Below, one piece after another: positions 52,041 through 61,101 of a stretch of DNA of 64,000 nt (positions are counted from its first letter, which is position 1; each line of letters begins with the position of its first letter). This DNA comes from Rhodothermales bacterium (GTDB taxonomy: Bacteria; Bacteroidota; Rhodothermia; Rhodothermales; UBA10348): contig JAVJVN010000022.1 in assembly GCA_040221055.1 (NCBI GenBank), positions 1 through 64,000 of the forward strand. The letters run 5' to 3'. Position numbers and translations under genes: made by a program. The notes under the pieces are model-generated. The model was not told the DNA's origin. It ran no database searches and was given only the letters and a program-made list of their open reading frames with translations.

Positions 52041-52482
52041 CGCCGCACATCGTCTGACGGACATCATAGAGAAAGTGGAGCGCCGGGATGCATCCTTCCA
52101 TTCCGTCTGTGCCGTCATCATGCAGGTGCTCATGAAGGTCCTCGCGGCGGAATCCATGGCTGCGACGGCCGCCATTTCCCTCGCACAGCGTGACCGCCTT
52201 CGAGGCATGAGTGCCGAGCTCCGTGACATGATAGACGTGCTGGCACCCTGGGTCCCGGGTGGTCCCCGCATGCCGCATCAAACCGTGTCTGAAACGTCCT
52301 GGTGGTATGCCCTGTCCGAGGCCATGCACCTGGTGGAGGACTCGGCGGAACAGCTATCGGTGGTGGTGGCCCGCCAGGAGAAGCGGGCCAATCTGCGGAA
52401 CATGGCGGCCCAGGCCGTCCGGGTCCTTCGCGACCACTACAACATCCTGCTGGCCGAATCGAAGAACTTCCTGGATACCTGA
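52033..52482 (+). CDS. Small helical protein, function unknown
   Basis: A 149-aa protein predicted to be all alpha-helical and cytosolic, with a coiled-coil-like middle ('AISLAQRDRLRGMSAELRDM') and C-terminus ('NLRNMAAQAVRVLRDHYNIL'). No family was recognised. It starts inside the DUF2520 gene (8-nt overlap), so the two are probably translationally coupled. Confidence 0.6.
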   Translation: MTDAAHRLTDIIEKVERRDASFHSVCAVIMQVLMKVLAAESMAATAAISLAQRDRLRGMSAELRDMIDVLAPWVPGGPRMPHQTVSETSWWYALSEAMHLVEDSAEQLSVVVARQEKRANLRNMAAQAVRVLRDHYNILLAESKNFLDT

Positions 52483-52586
52483 GAGCAGAACAGGAAATCA
52501 TGAAAACGGGTGGTCGGTATGGGTTTTTACCTCGCTGCGCCCGATTCTGTGGAATTGCACCCAAGACAAAATCATCATCCAATACC

Positions 52587-53327
52587 ATGCGCCAGCTTCG
52601 ACTCGCACCCCTGGTTTTCGCCACCATCCTGTTGGTTTCGGGCTGTTCGAAGGCCGATGTCGCACCGGAAAGCACCATGACTGACTATTACGAAATCGAA
52701 ACCCGTTTCGGGACCATGACCATCGGTTTGTACGATGCCACACCGCAGCATCGCGACAACTTCCGCAAGCTGGTCGAGGAAGGATTCTATGATGGTACCA
52801 CGTTCCATCGCGTGATTGCCGGATTCATGGCGCAGGGCGGGGACCCGAACTCCAAGGATGACGACCCCATGAATGATGGTGCCGGTGGCCCGGGATATAC
52901 CATTCCCGCTGAATTCAACACGGAGTATTTCCACAAGAAGGGCGCCATCGCGGCCGCTCGTCAGGGGGACCAGGTCAATCCCACGCGCGCGTCCAGTGGC
53001 TCCCAGTTCTACATTGTACACGGACAGGTGACGGACAGCGCCACACTCGGGCAGATGGAAGCCCAGATGCAAGCCATGGACTCCACGTTCGCCTTCTCGG
53101 ATGCCGCAGTCGAGGCCTACACCACCGTTGGTGGCACCCCGTTCCTGGATTCCCAGTACACCGTGTTCGGAGAAGTGGTGGAAGGCATGGCCGTCCTCGA
53201 CTCCCTGGCCACGACCGCGACCGCCCGTTCCGCTGGCCGCCAGGTTCATCCGGCGCTGCAGGATCAGCCGGTTGAGAAGGTGGAAATGACGGTCCGTCAT
53301 CTGCCCGATTATACCCCTTCCAACTGA
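52587..53327 (+). CDS. Cyclophilin-type peptidyl-prolyl isomerase, predicted lipoprotein
   Basis: A 246-aa protein. The start at 52587 gives a lipoprotein signal with lipobox 'LLVSGC'; the open frame runs further upstream without a better start. The cyclophilin domain shows '[20 protein letters not shown]' and '[13 protein letters not shown]', with the catalytic Arg in FHRV and the Gln in the FMAQGGD segment. The final part includes '[19 protein letters not shown]'. It likely assists folding of exported proteins from the membrane surface. The stop shares one base with the lysS ATG. Confidence 0.9.
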   Translation: MRQLRLAPLVFATILLVSGCSKADVAPESTMTDYYEIETRFGTMTIGLYDATPQHRDNFRKLVEEGFYDGTTFHRVIAGFMAQGGDPNSKDDDPMNDGAGGPGYTIPAEFNTEYFHKKGAIAAARQGDQVNPTRASSGSQFYIVHGQVTDSATLGQMEAQMQAMDSTFAFSDAAVEAYTTVGGTPFLDSQYTVFGEVVEGMAVLDSLATTATARSAGRQVHPALQDQPVEKVEMTVRHLPDYTPSN

Positions 53328-54853
53328 TGGCACGGACGTACTCGGAGCAGGAACGCATCCGCAGGGACGCAAGACAAGCCCTGGAAGACGGTGGCATCCA
53401 GCCGTATGCGTACTCCTGGGACCTGTCGCATCATACCACGGACATCCTTGAGACGTTCGACGATGCCGTGCACGGGGTGACCGACGACCAGGCACCGCGC
53501 GAGCGGATGGATGTGTCCATTGCCGGCAGGATCATGTCGCGCCGCATCATGGGCAAGGCGGCGTTCATGCACATCCAGGATGACCGTGGACAGATCCAGG
53601 TATACATCCGACGGGACGACCTGCCGGAGGGGTTCTACAACGAGGTGTTCAAGCGCCACCTGGATATCGGTGACATTGTCGGTGTGAAGGGCTTTGCCTT
53701 CCGGACGAAGATGGGCGAGGTGTCGGTCCATGCCGAAGCGCTCAGCCTGCTGTCCAAATCGCTCCGGCCCTTGCCGGTAGTCAAGGAAACCAACGGGCAG
53801 GTCTTCAATGAGGTCACCGACAAGGAATTCCGGTATCGACAACGGTATGTGGACCTGATCGTGAATCCCGAGGTCCGGGATGTATTCCGGCAGCGGGCCC
53901 GACTCATTTCCGGGATGCGCGCGTTCCTGGATGCGCAGGGATACATTGAAGTGGAAACGCCCGCATTGCAGCCCATGTACGGTGGTGCGGCAGCCCGGCC
54001 CTTCAAGACCCACCACAATGCGCTGGACATGCCACTCTTCCTGCGCATTGCCGATGAGCTTTATCTGAAGCGGTTGATCGTGGGCGGATTCGAAGGCGTC
54101 TATGAGATCGCCAAGGATTTCCGGAATGAGGGCCTGTCCCGGTTCCACAATCCCGAATTCACCATGATGGAACTGTACGTAGCGTACAAGGACTACCGGT
54201 GGATGATGGAGTTGGTGGAGGAATTGATTGAGCACCTGGCGGAGTTGCTGCACGGAACGACCGAGGTGCCGGTCGGGGAAAATGTGATCTCGTTCCGGCG
54301 TCCCTGGAAACGGATCCCGTTGCTGGATGCCATCCAGGAACGGACGGGGCATGACCTCCGGGGCAAGGACCGGGAGGATATTGCCGAGGCGGCCCGTGCG
54401 CTCGGCCTCGAAATTGATGACACCATGGGAGCCGGGAAGCTCATAGACGAGATCTTCGGCACCTTCGTGGAACCGCATCTCATCCAGCCCACGTTCATTA
54501 CGGACTACCCGGTCGAACTCAGCCCGCTGGCCAAACGCCATCGCACGGAAGAGGGCCTCGTCGAGCGATTCGAGGCGATCGTCAACGGGAAGGAGCTCTG
54601 CAACGCGTTTTCCGAGTTGAACGACCCGGACGATCAGCGCCGTCGTTTCGAGGATCAGGTAGCGCTCGGCGTCCGGGGAGACAAAGAGGCCATGCAGCTG
54701 GATGAGGACTACCTCCGCGCGCTGGAATACGGCATGCCTCCGACAGCCGGACTCGGTATTGGCGTGGACCGTCTGGCCATGCTGCTTACCGGTCAGGACT
54801 CCATCCGGGATGTCATCCTGTTTCCGTTGCTGCGGCCCGACGCAGCCGAGTAG
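53327..54853 (+). CDS. lysS: Lysyl-tRNA synthetase, class II
   Basis: A 508-aa synthetase. The N-terminal OB-fold anticodon domain has '[20 protein letters not shown]'. Class II motifs are '[20 protein letters not shown]' (motif 1), '[20 protein letters not shown]' (motif 2) and '[15 protein letters not shown]' (motif 3, GxGxGxDR). Length and order match bacterial LysS. It overlaps the cyclophilin gene by one or more bases (TGATG). Confidence 0.97.
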   Translation: MARTYSEQERIRRDARQALEDGGIQPYAYSWDLSHHTTDILETFDDAVHGVTDDQAPRERMDVSIAGRIMSRRIMGKAAFMHIQDDRGQIQVYIRRDDLPEGFYNEVFKRHLDIGDIVGVKGFAFRTKMGEVSVHAEALSLLSKSLRPLPVVKETNGQVFNEVTDKEFRYRQRYVDLIVNPEVRDVFRQRARLISGMRAFLDAQGYIEVETPALQPMYGGAAARPFKTHHNALDMPLFLRIADELYLKRLIVGGFEGVYEIAKDFRNEGLSRFHNPEFTMMELYVAYKDYRWMMELVEELIEHLAELLHGTTEVPVGENVISFRRPWKRIPLLDAIQERTGHDLRGKDREDIAEAARALGLEIDDTMGAGKLIDEIFGTFVEPHLIQPTFITDYPVELSPLAKRHRTEEGLVERFEAIVNGKELCNAFSELNDPDDQRRRFEDQVALGVRGDKEAMQLDEDYLRALEYGMPPTAGLGIGVDRLAMLLTGQDSIRDVILFPLLRPDAAE

Positions 54854-54983
54854 CCTGCGCTGCGTTGTCCGCATGGGGTGTTCTCGATTTGGGACTCGGA
54901 CAGACGACAGCCGGACCCCGTTTCGCGGGCCTTCAGACGGCTCAACGGGCTGGAATGGCGCTTGCCCGGAAAAATGAGGTTTC

Positions 54984-55016
54984 CCTGCGGGTTTTTCTGT
55001 CCGCTCCTGCGGGTTT
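54984..55016 (+). repeat. Direct repeat upstream of the soluble histidine kinase
   Basis: CCTGCGGGTTT occurs twice, at 54984-54994 and 55006-55016, 22 bp apart (about two helical turns), within the 211-bp gap between lysS and the kinase. It is a candidate binding site; no other element was seen in this gap. Confidence 0.4.
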
Positions 55017-55064
55017 GGCACTGTATTGGCAGAGGTCCGGGCAACCCATTCCCCGTTGCCATTC

Positions 55065-57380
55065 ATGTCCCTGGACGCTCTTCTTACGTTTGTTTCGAAT
55101 GCCGCCGGCCCGTCCGAGCCGGAGCAGGAATTGGCTTTTGTTGAAGCCGACGCCTCCGGACGTGTCATCAGCCTGAACCCCCAGGCCCGTCTGGCCTGGA
55201 ATTGGCGGGCCGGGACGTCGTTGCCGACAGAGATTTGTCTGGCCATGGCCGACCTGCCAGCCGACGAACCCACGGACCTGCCCATTGCCCAGGACGGCCT
55301 GCGCCTCAGGGCCATGGCCAAAGAGGGCGGAGACGGATGGTTCATAGTCGGCTACGCTCACGGCGGAGCGCATCCGTCGGGCGCCGACCTCCAGCCGTCC
55401 GTCGCATCGTTCCCGAACCCGTCTCCCCGAACGAATCGAACCGGACAGCCCGGGCGTCATGATCTCATGGACCGCCTGCCGGGACCGGCCATGCGGCTGG
55501 GTGCGTCGGGATTGGCCTCCTACGTGAATCAAGGTGCAGCCCGCGCACTGGGAGAGGAGGGACCGTCCTTGCTCGGTCGTCCCGCGCTTGCGGAGATCCT
55601 GCACAGCGAGGATCGTTGGAAAATCGCCGAGTTGATGGAAGTCGCCGCCGGAAACGGGGCAGCCCAGTCGGCGGTCCGGTACGGCCGGGATGCACGACAC
55701 GGCATCCTGCACGTGGTACAGGATCCGGAAGGGGCCTACGATGTCCTGATTGTGGATACGTCCGATGACCGGCCCGGTACGGATGCGGTCCGTCATGCAC
55801 TCCGTGAGCTCGCCACATCGTGCGCCGATCCATGGATGTTCCGCGACGGCGCCCTGCAGATCCTGGAAACCGAACTCGAACTCCGGTCTGCCGTGCTCTA
55901 TGTGCGTTCACCCGGCGGCCAGGACCTGGTCCGGGTGGGGCATTCGGCGGCCGGGACGGATTCCCTGTCGGCTGCAGCGGTTGCTCCCTTCATGGAGCGG
56001 GGCGGTATGGGAACGCCCACCCGACCGGCCGCACCGGCCTGGACCGCTCCGGTGCGTGACAACGGGACCTGGATAGGCGTTCTTGTCCTGGAATGGCCGC
56101 CTGACCGGACCCTGCCCACGGCCCAATCCCTGGACGAATTGGCCGGACTGTTCGAAAGCCTGTACTCATGGATCCAGGTGGGCGTCCGGTATCGGACGTC
56201 GGTCAACGCGATCGACGATGCCCTTTTCGGATTTTCCTTCAGTCCGGACGAACAGCGCATCTATCATTTTGCAACGCACCAGATCGAGCAGCTGACCGGA
56301 CGCTCCGTGGCCCTGCTGACTTCCGGTCAATTGGATTGGACGACGTCCATCGTGGTACCCGAGGACGCATCCCTGGTCCGGGCCCACAACAAGAACCTGC
56401 TTGCCGGGAATGAAAGCCGGATCACCTATCGTGTCCACCATACAGACGGATCGGTCCGGTGGCTGCGGGAGCATGCCACGCCCCAGGTGGAAGCTTCGGG
56501 GCATCTGTCCATCAACGGTATGCTGGCCGATGTGACGGAGCAGAAAACGGCCGAGATGGTGTTGGTCCAGGCCAAGCGGGAGGCCGAACTGGCCGCGCGC
56601 GCCAAGACCTCCTTCATTGCTACAATGAGCCATGAAATCCGTACGCCGCTCGGCGCGGTGAACGGGTTTGCCCAATTGCTTCAGCGTGAAATGGAGGAGT
56701 TCGAAGAGGAGTTGGGAGAGGACCTGCCCGAGCAGATCCACGAGTTCGTGGCCGCTATCGGGGACCGCTCCCAGAAATTGCTTTCGCTCGTCCACGACCT
56801 GTTCGAATTGTCGAACCTTGAAATGGGGCAGACCACTGTCCAGCAGACATCCGTGAACATCGCCCCCATCCTGCAGCGCGTTGCGGACAGGCTGGAGCCG
56901 CTGGTGGCCGATCGGCCCGTGGATCTCCGCCTGGAAATGAACGCCTCGCGCTACCTGGTTTCAGGAGATGCGCGGCGCATTGAGCAGGTCTTCGAAAACC
57001 TGGCGTCCAATGCAGCCAAGTTCACCGAAGAGGGCGAAATCGTTTTCGAAGTCTTGGATGCGTCCAGTGAAATCGAAATCCGGTTGCGCGATACCGGCGT
57101 CGGGATTTCCGACGATTACCGGGATGAACTCTTCGATGCGTTCTCCCAGGAAGAGGACTGGAAAAACCGGCGATTCGAGGGGACCGGTCTCGGTCTGGCA
57201 CTCGTCAAGCGCTTGCTGACCCTCATGGGCGGGCGGATTTCGGTCGAGAGCGAGAAGGGCGCAGGATCCACGTTCATTGTCCGTCTGCCGAAAGCGGAGG
57301 CGGAGGAGGACGGCGATCGTCCGGCCCGGACGTCGACGGCCGCTCCCGGTTGGCCTGAGCGATTCGGACATTCCGCTTGA
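55065..57380 (+). CDS. Soluble PAS/GAF-type sensor histidine kinase
   Basis: A kinase of about 771 aa without transmembrane helices. The N-terminal parts include a short PAS-like segment ('AFVEADASGRVISLN'), another PAS-like segment ('GPAMRLGASGLASYVNQGA'), a GAF-like region around 250-370 ('LETELELRSAVLYVRSPGG') and a PAS with PAC ('YRVHHTDGSVRWLREHATPQ'). HisKA has the phospho-His near 522 in 'ATMSHEIRTPLGAVNGFA'. The ATPase domain has 'VFENLASNAAKFTEEG', 'DTGVGISDDYRDELF' and 'GTGLGLALVKRLLTLMGG'. No response regulator gene is adjacent. Its last 107 bp overlap the convergent queG coding end. Confidence 0.9.
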   Translation: MSLDALLTFVSNAAGPSEPEQELAFVEADASGRVISLNPQARLAWNWRAGTSLPTEICLAMADLPADEPTDLPIAQDGLRLRAMAKEGGDGWFIVGYAHGGAHPSGADLQPSVASFPNPSPRTNRTGQPGRHDLMDRLPGPAMRLGASGLASYVNQGAARALGEEGPSLLGRPALAEILHSEDRWKIAELMEVAAGNGAAQSAVRYGRDARHGILHVVQDPEGAYDVLIVDTSDDRPGTDAVRHALRELATSCADPWMFRDGALQILETELELRSAVLYVRSPGGQDLVRVGHSAAGTDSLSAAAVAPFMERGGMGTPTRPAAPAWTAPVRDNGTWIGVLVLEWPPDRTLPTAQSLDELAGLFESLYSWIQVGVRYRTSVNAIDDALFGFSFSPDEQRIYHFATHQIEQLTGRSVALLTSGQLDWTTSIVVPEDASLVRAHNKNLLAGNESRITYRVHHTDGSVRWLREHATPQVEASGHLSINGMLADVTEQKTAEMVLVQAKREAELAARAKTSFIATMSHEIRTPLGAVNGFAQLLQREMEEFEEELGEDLPEQIHEFVAAIGDRSQKLLSLVHDLFELSNLEMGQTTVQQTSVNIAPILQRVADRLEPLVADRPVDLRLEMNASRYLVSGDARRIEQVFENLASNAAKFTEEGEIVFEVLDASSEIEIRLRDTGVGISDDYRDELFDAFSQEEDWKNRRFEGTGLGLALVKRLLTLMGGRISVESEKGAGSTFIVRLPKAEAEEDGDRPARTSTAAPGWPERFGHSA

Positions 57381-58290
57381 ATCCGTCCAGCTTGGCCCGC
57401 TTCACCGGGCTGTACCTGAACCGTTCCCGGAACGTCTCCAGGTCGAGTTCTTCCCATTCGTCGAGGGGTGTCGTGGTCGTGCCGGGGCGTACGGTGTAGC
57501 GTGATTCCCGGGTTTCCTTGCGGAACTTGTTCCACGGGCAGACCTCCTGGCAGATGTCGCATCCAAAAATCCAGTTGTCGTGCCCGGCAGCGATGTCGGA
57601 CGGAATGTCATCTCCCCGGTGCTCAATGGTGGTGTAGGAAATGCACCGATTGGCGTCCACGGCATACGGTCGGTAGATGGCCTGCGTCGGACAGGCATCC
57701 AGGCAGCGCGTACAGGATCCGCAATAGTCTGTGGCCGGGTCGTCAGGGGGAAGGTCCAGATCCACGATCAGTTCGCCTATGAAGAACCAGGAGCCGCTCT
57801 CCCGGCGCAGCAGATTCGTGTGCTTGCCAATCCATCCCAGTCCCGACCGTTGCGCCCAGGCCTTGTCCATGACCGGTGCCGAGTCGGTGAAGGCCCGGCC
57901 TTCTACCGGTCCCGCCTCTTCACGCAGGCACTCGAACAGTTCGTAGAGCCTGTCCTTGACCACGATGTGATAGTCCTCTCCGACGGCATACCGGCTTATC
58001 CGTCCCAGGGCCGGGTCAGAGGGAGGTGAGGCCTCTTCCTGGTAATACGTATGCAGGACCGAGATGACGGATCGTGCGCCGTGGACGAGACGCCGGGGGT
58101 CAATCCGTTTTTCGTAGTGTCCCGTCATCCAGTTCATGCTGGCATGGCGTCCCTCCAGGAGCCACGCATCGAGCCTGCGTGCCTCGTCGTCCAGACGGAC
58201 CGCACGCGACACGCCACATGCCTCGAATCCGAGGCGTGCGGCGTGTTGTTTGAGAGCGGATTTTATGGCAGCCGGATTGGCGGGTGGCAT
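57274..58290 (-). CDS. queG: Epoxyqueuosine reductase
   Basis: A 338-aa enzyme catalysing the last step of queuosine synthesis in tRNA using cobalamin and two [4Fe-4S] clusters. The N-terminal domain has 'HASMNWMTGHYEKRIDPRRL' and 'SAPVMDKAWAQRSGLGWIGK'. The ferredoxin-like motifs are 'CGSCTRCLDACPTQAI' and 'CDICQEVCPWN'. ATG 58290 was chosen; upstream codons lack a family match. The C-terminal tail (last 35 or so residues, 'RDRRPPPPP'-like and Pro-rich) lies antisense to the end of the histidine kinase gene and is probably dispensable. Confidence 0.94.
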   Translation of the reverse strand: MPPANPAAIKSALKQHAARLGFEACGVSRAVRLDDEARRLDAWLLEGRHASMNWMTGHYEKRIDPRRLVHGARSVISVLHTYYQEEASPPSDPALGRISRYAVGEDYHIVVKDRLYELFECLREEAGPVEGRAFTDSAPVMDKAWAQRSGLGWIGKHTNLLRRESGSWFFIGELIVDLDLPPDDPATDYCGSCTRCLDACPTQAIYRPYAVDANRCISYTTIEHRGDDIPSDIAAGHDNWIFGCDICQEVCPWNKFRKETRESRYTVRPGTTTTPLDEWEELDLETFRERFRYSPVKRAKLDGFKRNVRIAQANRERPSTSGPDDRRPPPPPLSADGQ

Positions 58291-58348
58291 TGCAGGGTAG
58301 CACACGTTGAGAAGGTGTACGCCCTTAACCCGGGACCGTGGACGGGGT

Positions 58349-59488
58349 TCAGAACAGGAGTCGCGAACAATCGAAGGGCGAGCTGTCCACGCGTCGGTTG
58401 TCCCGGCAACCCTGGCCATCCTTGCCCTTGGGGCAGGTGATGGTGTCCCTGGAGGCGTTAACGGTAAACCGCTCGGCGCTCAGTCCGGCATTCAGGTAGT
58501 ACGTGTAGACGACCTCGGCGCGTTGGCGGGCAATCCGGAGCGCATATACATCGGCCGCATCGGAGTCGGTGTATCCGGTGATGGTCACACAGCACGTGGG
58601 ATTCAGCCGGAGTGCCTCGACGTTCTCGTCCAGCAGGCGACGGGCCTCCTCGTCCAGTTCCGTGGACTGGTACGCGAAATAAATGCTGTTCAGGTCCACC
58701 AGCGTACACACCTTCACGGTTCTGGGCAGCGGTGGCGTATAGGCCGGGACATCCAGCGGCGGAGGCACGGCGGGCGGCGGCGGGGCCCCTTTCTTGAACG
58801 GATTGTTCACGCACACGCGCAGTCCGCCCATGACCAGCGATGTGTTGTGTGGATGATACGTGCTCTCGTTGCGGAAGACGTAGTTCATGTCCCAGCGATA
58901 ACTCGCCTCGGCGAAGGCCGATACGCAGCCGTTGAAGGCGACGTCTATACCGATGCCGACCGGCATGTGATACACCGAACGTTCCGGGCCGGGGACGCCG
59001 ATGCCCGGAAGGTCAACAGCGTTCTTTGTCGAACCGAACGTATCGGCCAGCGTGCCGCCGAACCCGGTGAAGATGTACGGAAGGACGCGGCTTTTGGAGC
59101 CTTTCCGGAGCGTCATCACGATTTCCGATTCAAACAGCAGAATGTCCTGTGTCAGGAATTCGTTCAGGCCGTCTTCTCCGACCAGCTTCTTGCCATCCCG
59201 GGTGTCAAAATTGGTGAACAGGACCATGCCCCGGAAAAAGAACCGGTCCGTGGTAATGGGGAAGGAGCCCAGGAAAACGAGGGCGGGGTCGTGCTCCCGG
59301 ACGAAATTGCTGCGGCTGCGGGGCCGGCGAAGATCGATGGGACCATGGAACGTGAACAGGCCGGCGGCCACACCGAGGTGGGCCCGCGAATCGCGGAATT
59401 GGTTGCTCTGCGCGCGTACGGGTTCCGTGGGCGCGAGTGCCAAGAGGGCGATCAAGCCTGCCAGGCCTATGGTCCAGAGGTGTTTCAT
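58349..59488 (-). CDS. OmpA-family outer-membrane protein
   Basis: A 379-aa protein with a signal peptide ('IGLAGLIALLALAPTEPVRA'). Residues about 25-235 look like an outer-membrane beta-barrel with alternating aromatic and polar residues ('FFFRGMVLFTNFDTRDGKKL', 'YRWDMNYVFRNES'). A Pro-rich linker ('APPPPAVPPPLDVPAYTPPL') leads to an OmpA-type peptidoglycan-binding domain: 'LNSIYFAYQSTELDEEARRL' and 'VTITGYTDSDAADVYALRIA' with the Asp and Arg expected to bind diaminopimelate. Several paired cysteines occur in the C-terminal domain. queG follows after 58 bp on the same strand. Confidence 0.85.
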   Translation of the reverse strand: MKHLWTIGLAGLIALLALAPTEPVRAQSNQFRDSRAHLGVAAGLFTFHGPIDLRRPRSRSNFVREHDPALVFLGSFPITTDRFFFRGMVLFTNFDTRDGKKLVGEDGLNEFLTQDILLFESEIVMTLRKGSKSRVLPYIFTGFGGTLADTFGSTKNAVDLPGIGVPGPERSVYHMPVGIGIDVAFNGCVSAFAEASYRWDMNYVFRNESTYHPHNTSLVMGGLRVCVNNPFKKGAPPPPAVPPPLDVPAYTPPLPRTVKVCTLVDLNSIYFAYQSTELDEEARRLLDENVEALRLNPTCCVTITGYTDSDAADVYALRIARQRAEVVYTYYLNAGLSAERFTVNASRDTITCPKGKDGQGCRDNRRVDSSPFDCSRLLF

Positions 59489-59577
59489 GCTTCGGATATC
59501 GTCCGCTTTTGCCATTACTCAAGTCGGCTGCGCGGTTTCTGTCCACGGAGGTCGATGACCGCCTCGCTTCTGAGGGC

Positions 59578-59613
59578 AAAAAAAAGAGGGGGCGGCCGCA
59601 GGCCGCCCCCTCC
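59578..59613 (-). terminator. Intrinsic terminator downstream of the PKD/OmpA gene
   Basis: On the minus strand a 12-bp perfect stem (GAGGGGGCGGCC pairing across a 3-nt loop) is followed by eight T. It lies 40 bp past the stop of the PKD/OmpA lipoprotein gene and separates it from the OmpA-family gene. Confidence 0.9.
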
Positions 59614-59652
59614 AAAGAATCAAGGGAATCGTTCTGGGTCCCTCGGCACGTC

Positions 59653-60588
59653 TTACCGAACGATGATCGTGTCCACGCGACGGTACTGCGCGAGGCCTTC
59701 CTTCTTGCTCGTCACGCCTTCTGCGCGGCCCTGGCCGATGGTGACCATGCGGTTGGCGGAGACACCGTTTCCGGCGTAGAACTGCTCAACGGCACGGGCA
59801 CGGTCTTCGGAGAGTTCCTGTGCACGACGCTCACCAGGGGCGGCGACGCCCTCCAGGCGAACGTTCATGTTCGGGCACTCGTTCAGGATTTCCAGGTTGT
59901 CGGACAGCGCGGCGCGTGCCTCATCCGTAAGGACGCTCGAGTTGCTGGCGAACAGCGCCGGGCTGAGCTCCGTGACTTCACGGCAGATGGCGGCCTCGTA
60001 CATGGCGACAGACAGGGACATGGTGCGGGAATCCGTGCCGTAGGCATTCGAAACTTCCAGCGATACCGTGTAGGTGCCCGGGCTGCGGAACGTGTGGCTC
60101 GGGGACATGGCCGTGCTGGTCGTGCCATCGCCCATGGACCAGCTGTAGCTGACCGGGGCATCGCCCGTGGTGGTGGCCGAGAACGTTACGCTCGTTTCCG
60201 TGTCGGGGCTCATGTTGCTGGCACGCATGCCGGTGATGGCGGCCGGATTCATGTCGGCAACCACGACGCGGGCCGTAGCGACATCACTCGATTTGCCCTT
60301 GCGATTCGTGGCCGTGGCAGACACATTGTACGTGCCGGCCGCATTGAACGCATGCTGCGTGCTGGCTCCGGCAGCCGTTGCATTGTCACCGAAGGCCCAG
60401 CTGACCGTGACCGGCTGCTTGGCATCTTCGTTCGTGGTTACACTGAACGTACCGGCGGTACCCGTCTTCAGGGTATCGGGTGCAGAGAGTGCCGAGATTT
60501 CAACCGGTACGCTCTTGCAGCCGGTCATGAAAACGCCGACGACCAGTGCTGCCAGAAGGAGCGTGGAAGAGGAAAATTTGTTGGCCAT
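59653..60588 (-). CDS. Lipoprotein with PKD repeats and OmpA C-terminal domain
   Basis: A 311-aa predicted lipoprotein (lipobox 'VFMTGC'). Two PKD-type beta repeats follow: 'VTVSWAFGDNATAAGASTQH' with 'FNAAGTYNVSATATNRKGKS', and 'VSYSWSMGDGTTSTAMSPSH' with 'FRSPGTYTVSLEVSNAYG'. The C-terminal OmpA-type domain has 'LSPALFASNSSVLTDEARAA' and 'AQELSEDRARAVEQFYAGNG'. It probably tethers the outer membrane to peptidoglycan. The start at 60588 gives a proper signal; the frame runs further upstream with none. A strong terminator follows. Confidence 0.87.
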   Translation of the reverse strand: MANKFSSSTLLLAALVVGVFMTGCKSVPVEISALSAPDTLKTGTAGTFSVTTNEDAKQPVTVSWAFGDNATAAGASTQHAFNAAGTYNVSATATNRKGKSSDVATARVVVADMNPAAITGMRASNMSPDTETSVTFSATTTGDAPVSYSWSMGDGTTSTAMSPSHTFRSPGTYTVSLEVSNAYGTDSRTMSLSVAMYEAAICREVTELSPALFASNSSVLTDEARAALSDNLEILNECPNMNVRLEGVAAPGERRAQELSEDRARAVEQFYAGNGVSANRMVTIGQGRAEGVTSKKEGLAQYRRVDTIIVR

Positions 60589-60708
60589 GACAGAAATCCG
60601 ATGAATGGGATCGATGGGAGGTAAACCGATGCCGCGGAAGGCATCAGGCGCGTGCACGCGACAAGATACCGGAAAAAAGGAATTCCGGTTCCTGCGCATG
60701 CACTGAAT

Positions 60709-60963
60709 TCAGGCGAGGCTCTTGACGAACTTGTCCAGGCTGCTCTTCTTGTTCGCGGCGGCATTCTTGTGGATGATCCCTTTGCGGGCCATCCGGTCCA
60801 GATAGGACTTCACAGAAACCAACAGCGTCGTCGCCTCGGCCGGGCTCTCCGTTTCGCGAAGCTTCTTGATCATGGTACGCATGCGACTGCGGTGGATTCG
60901 GTTGCGCTCGCGGCGGACTTCGCTCTGGCGGACGCGCTTGATGGCGGACTTGTGCTGGGGCAT
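60709..60963 (-). CDS. rpsT: 30S ribosomal protein S20
   Basis: An 84-aa basic protein with the S20 beginning 'MPQHKSAIKRVRQSEVRRER' and the end 'GIIHKNAAANKKSSLDKFV'. It binds 16S rRNA in the small subunit. A well-formed promoter lies upstream at 61014-61042, giving a 5' leader of about 45 nt. Confidence 0.97.
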   Translation of the reverse strand: MPQHKSAIKRVRQSEVRRERNRIHRSRMRTMIKKLRETESPAEATTLLVSVKSYLDRMARKGIIHKNAAANKKSSLDKFVKSLA

Positions 60964-61013
60964 GACAGTGACGTGGGACTGTGGGAATCGGGTTGATATT
61001 CAATCAGCCCAAT

Positions 61014-61042
61014 AAAATACGACTTCTTGACCTTGGGGTCAA
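61014..61042 (-). promoter_or_regulatory. Sigma-70-type promoter for rpsT with overlapping dyad
   Basis: On the minus strand TTGACC (61042-61037), a 17-bp spacer and TATTTT (61019-61014). The -35 lies in a perfect inverted repeat, TTGACC-N4-GGTCAA (61027-61042), which could be an operator for rpsT or for the divergent M23 peptidase gene. Confidence 0.6.
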
Positions 61043-61101
61043 TTGTGGCGGAACCGCCCGAAGGTCATTCCGTTCGCCGAAAAACCCTTGTTTCGAGCGG
61101 C

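Noticed and set aside
53309-55345. A 678-codon minus-strand open frame
   Set aside because: Antisense to lysS, whose class II motifs are intact; no motif in the reverse translation.
58307-60624. Two long plus-strand open frames across the OmpA-family genes
   Set aside because: Antisense to genes with signal peptides, PKD repeats and OmpA motifs, and to an intrinsic terminator.
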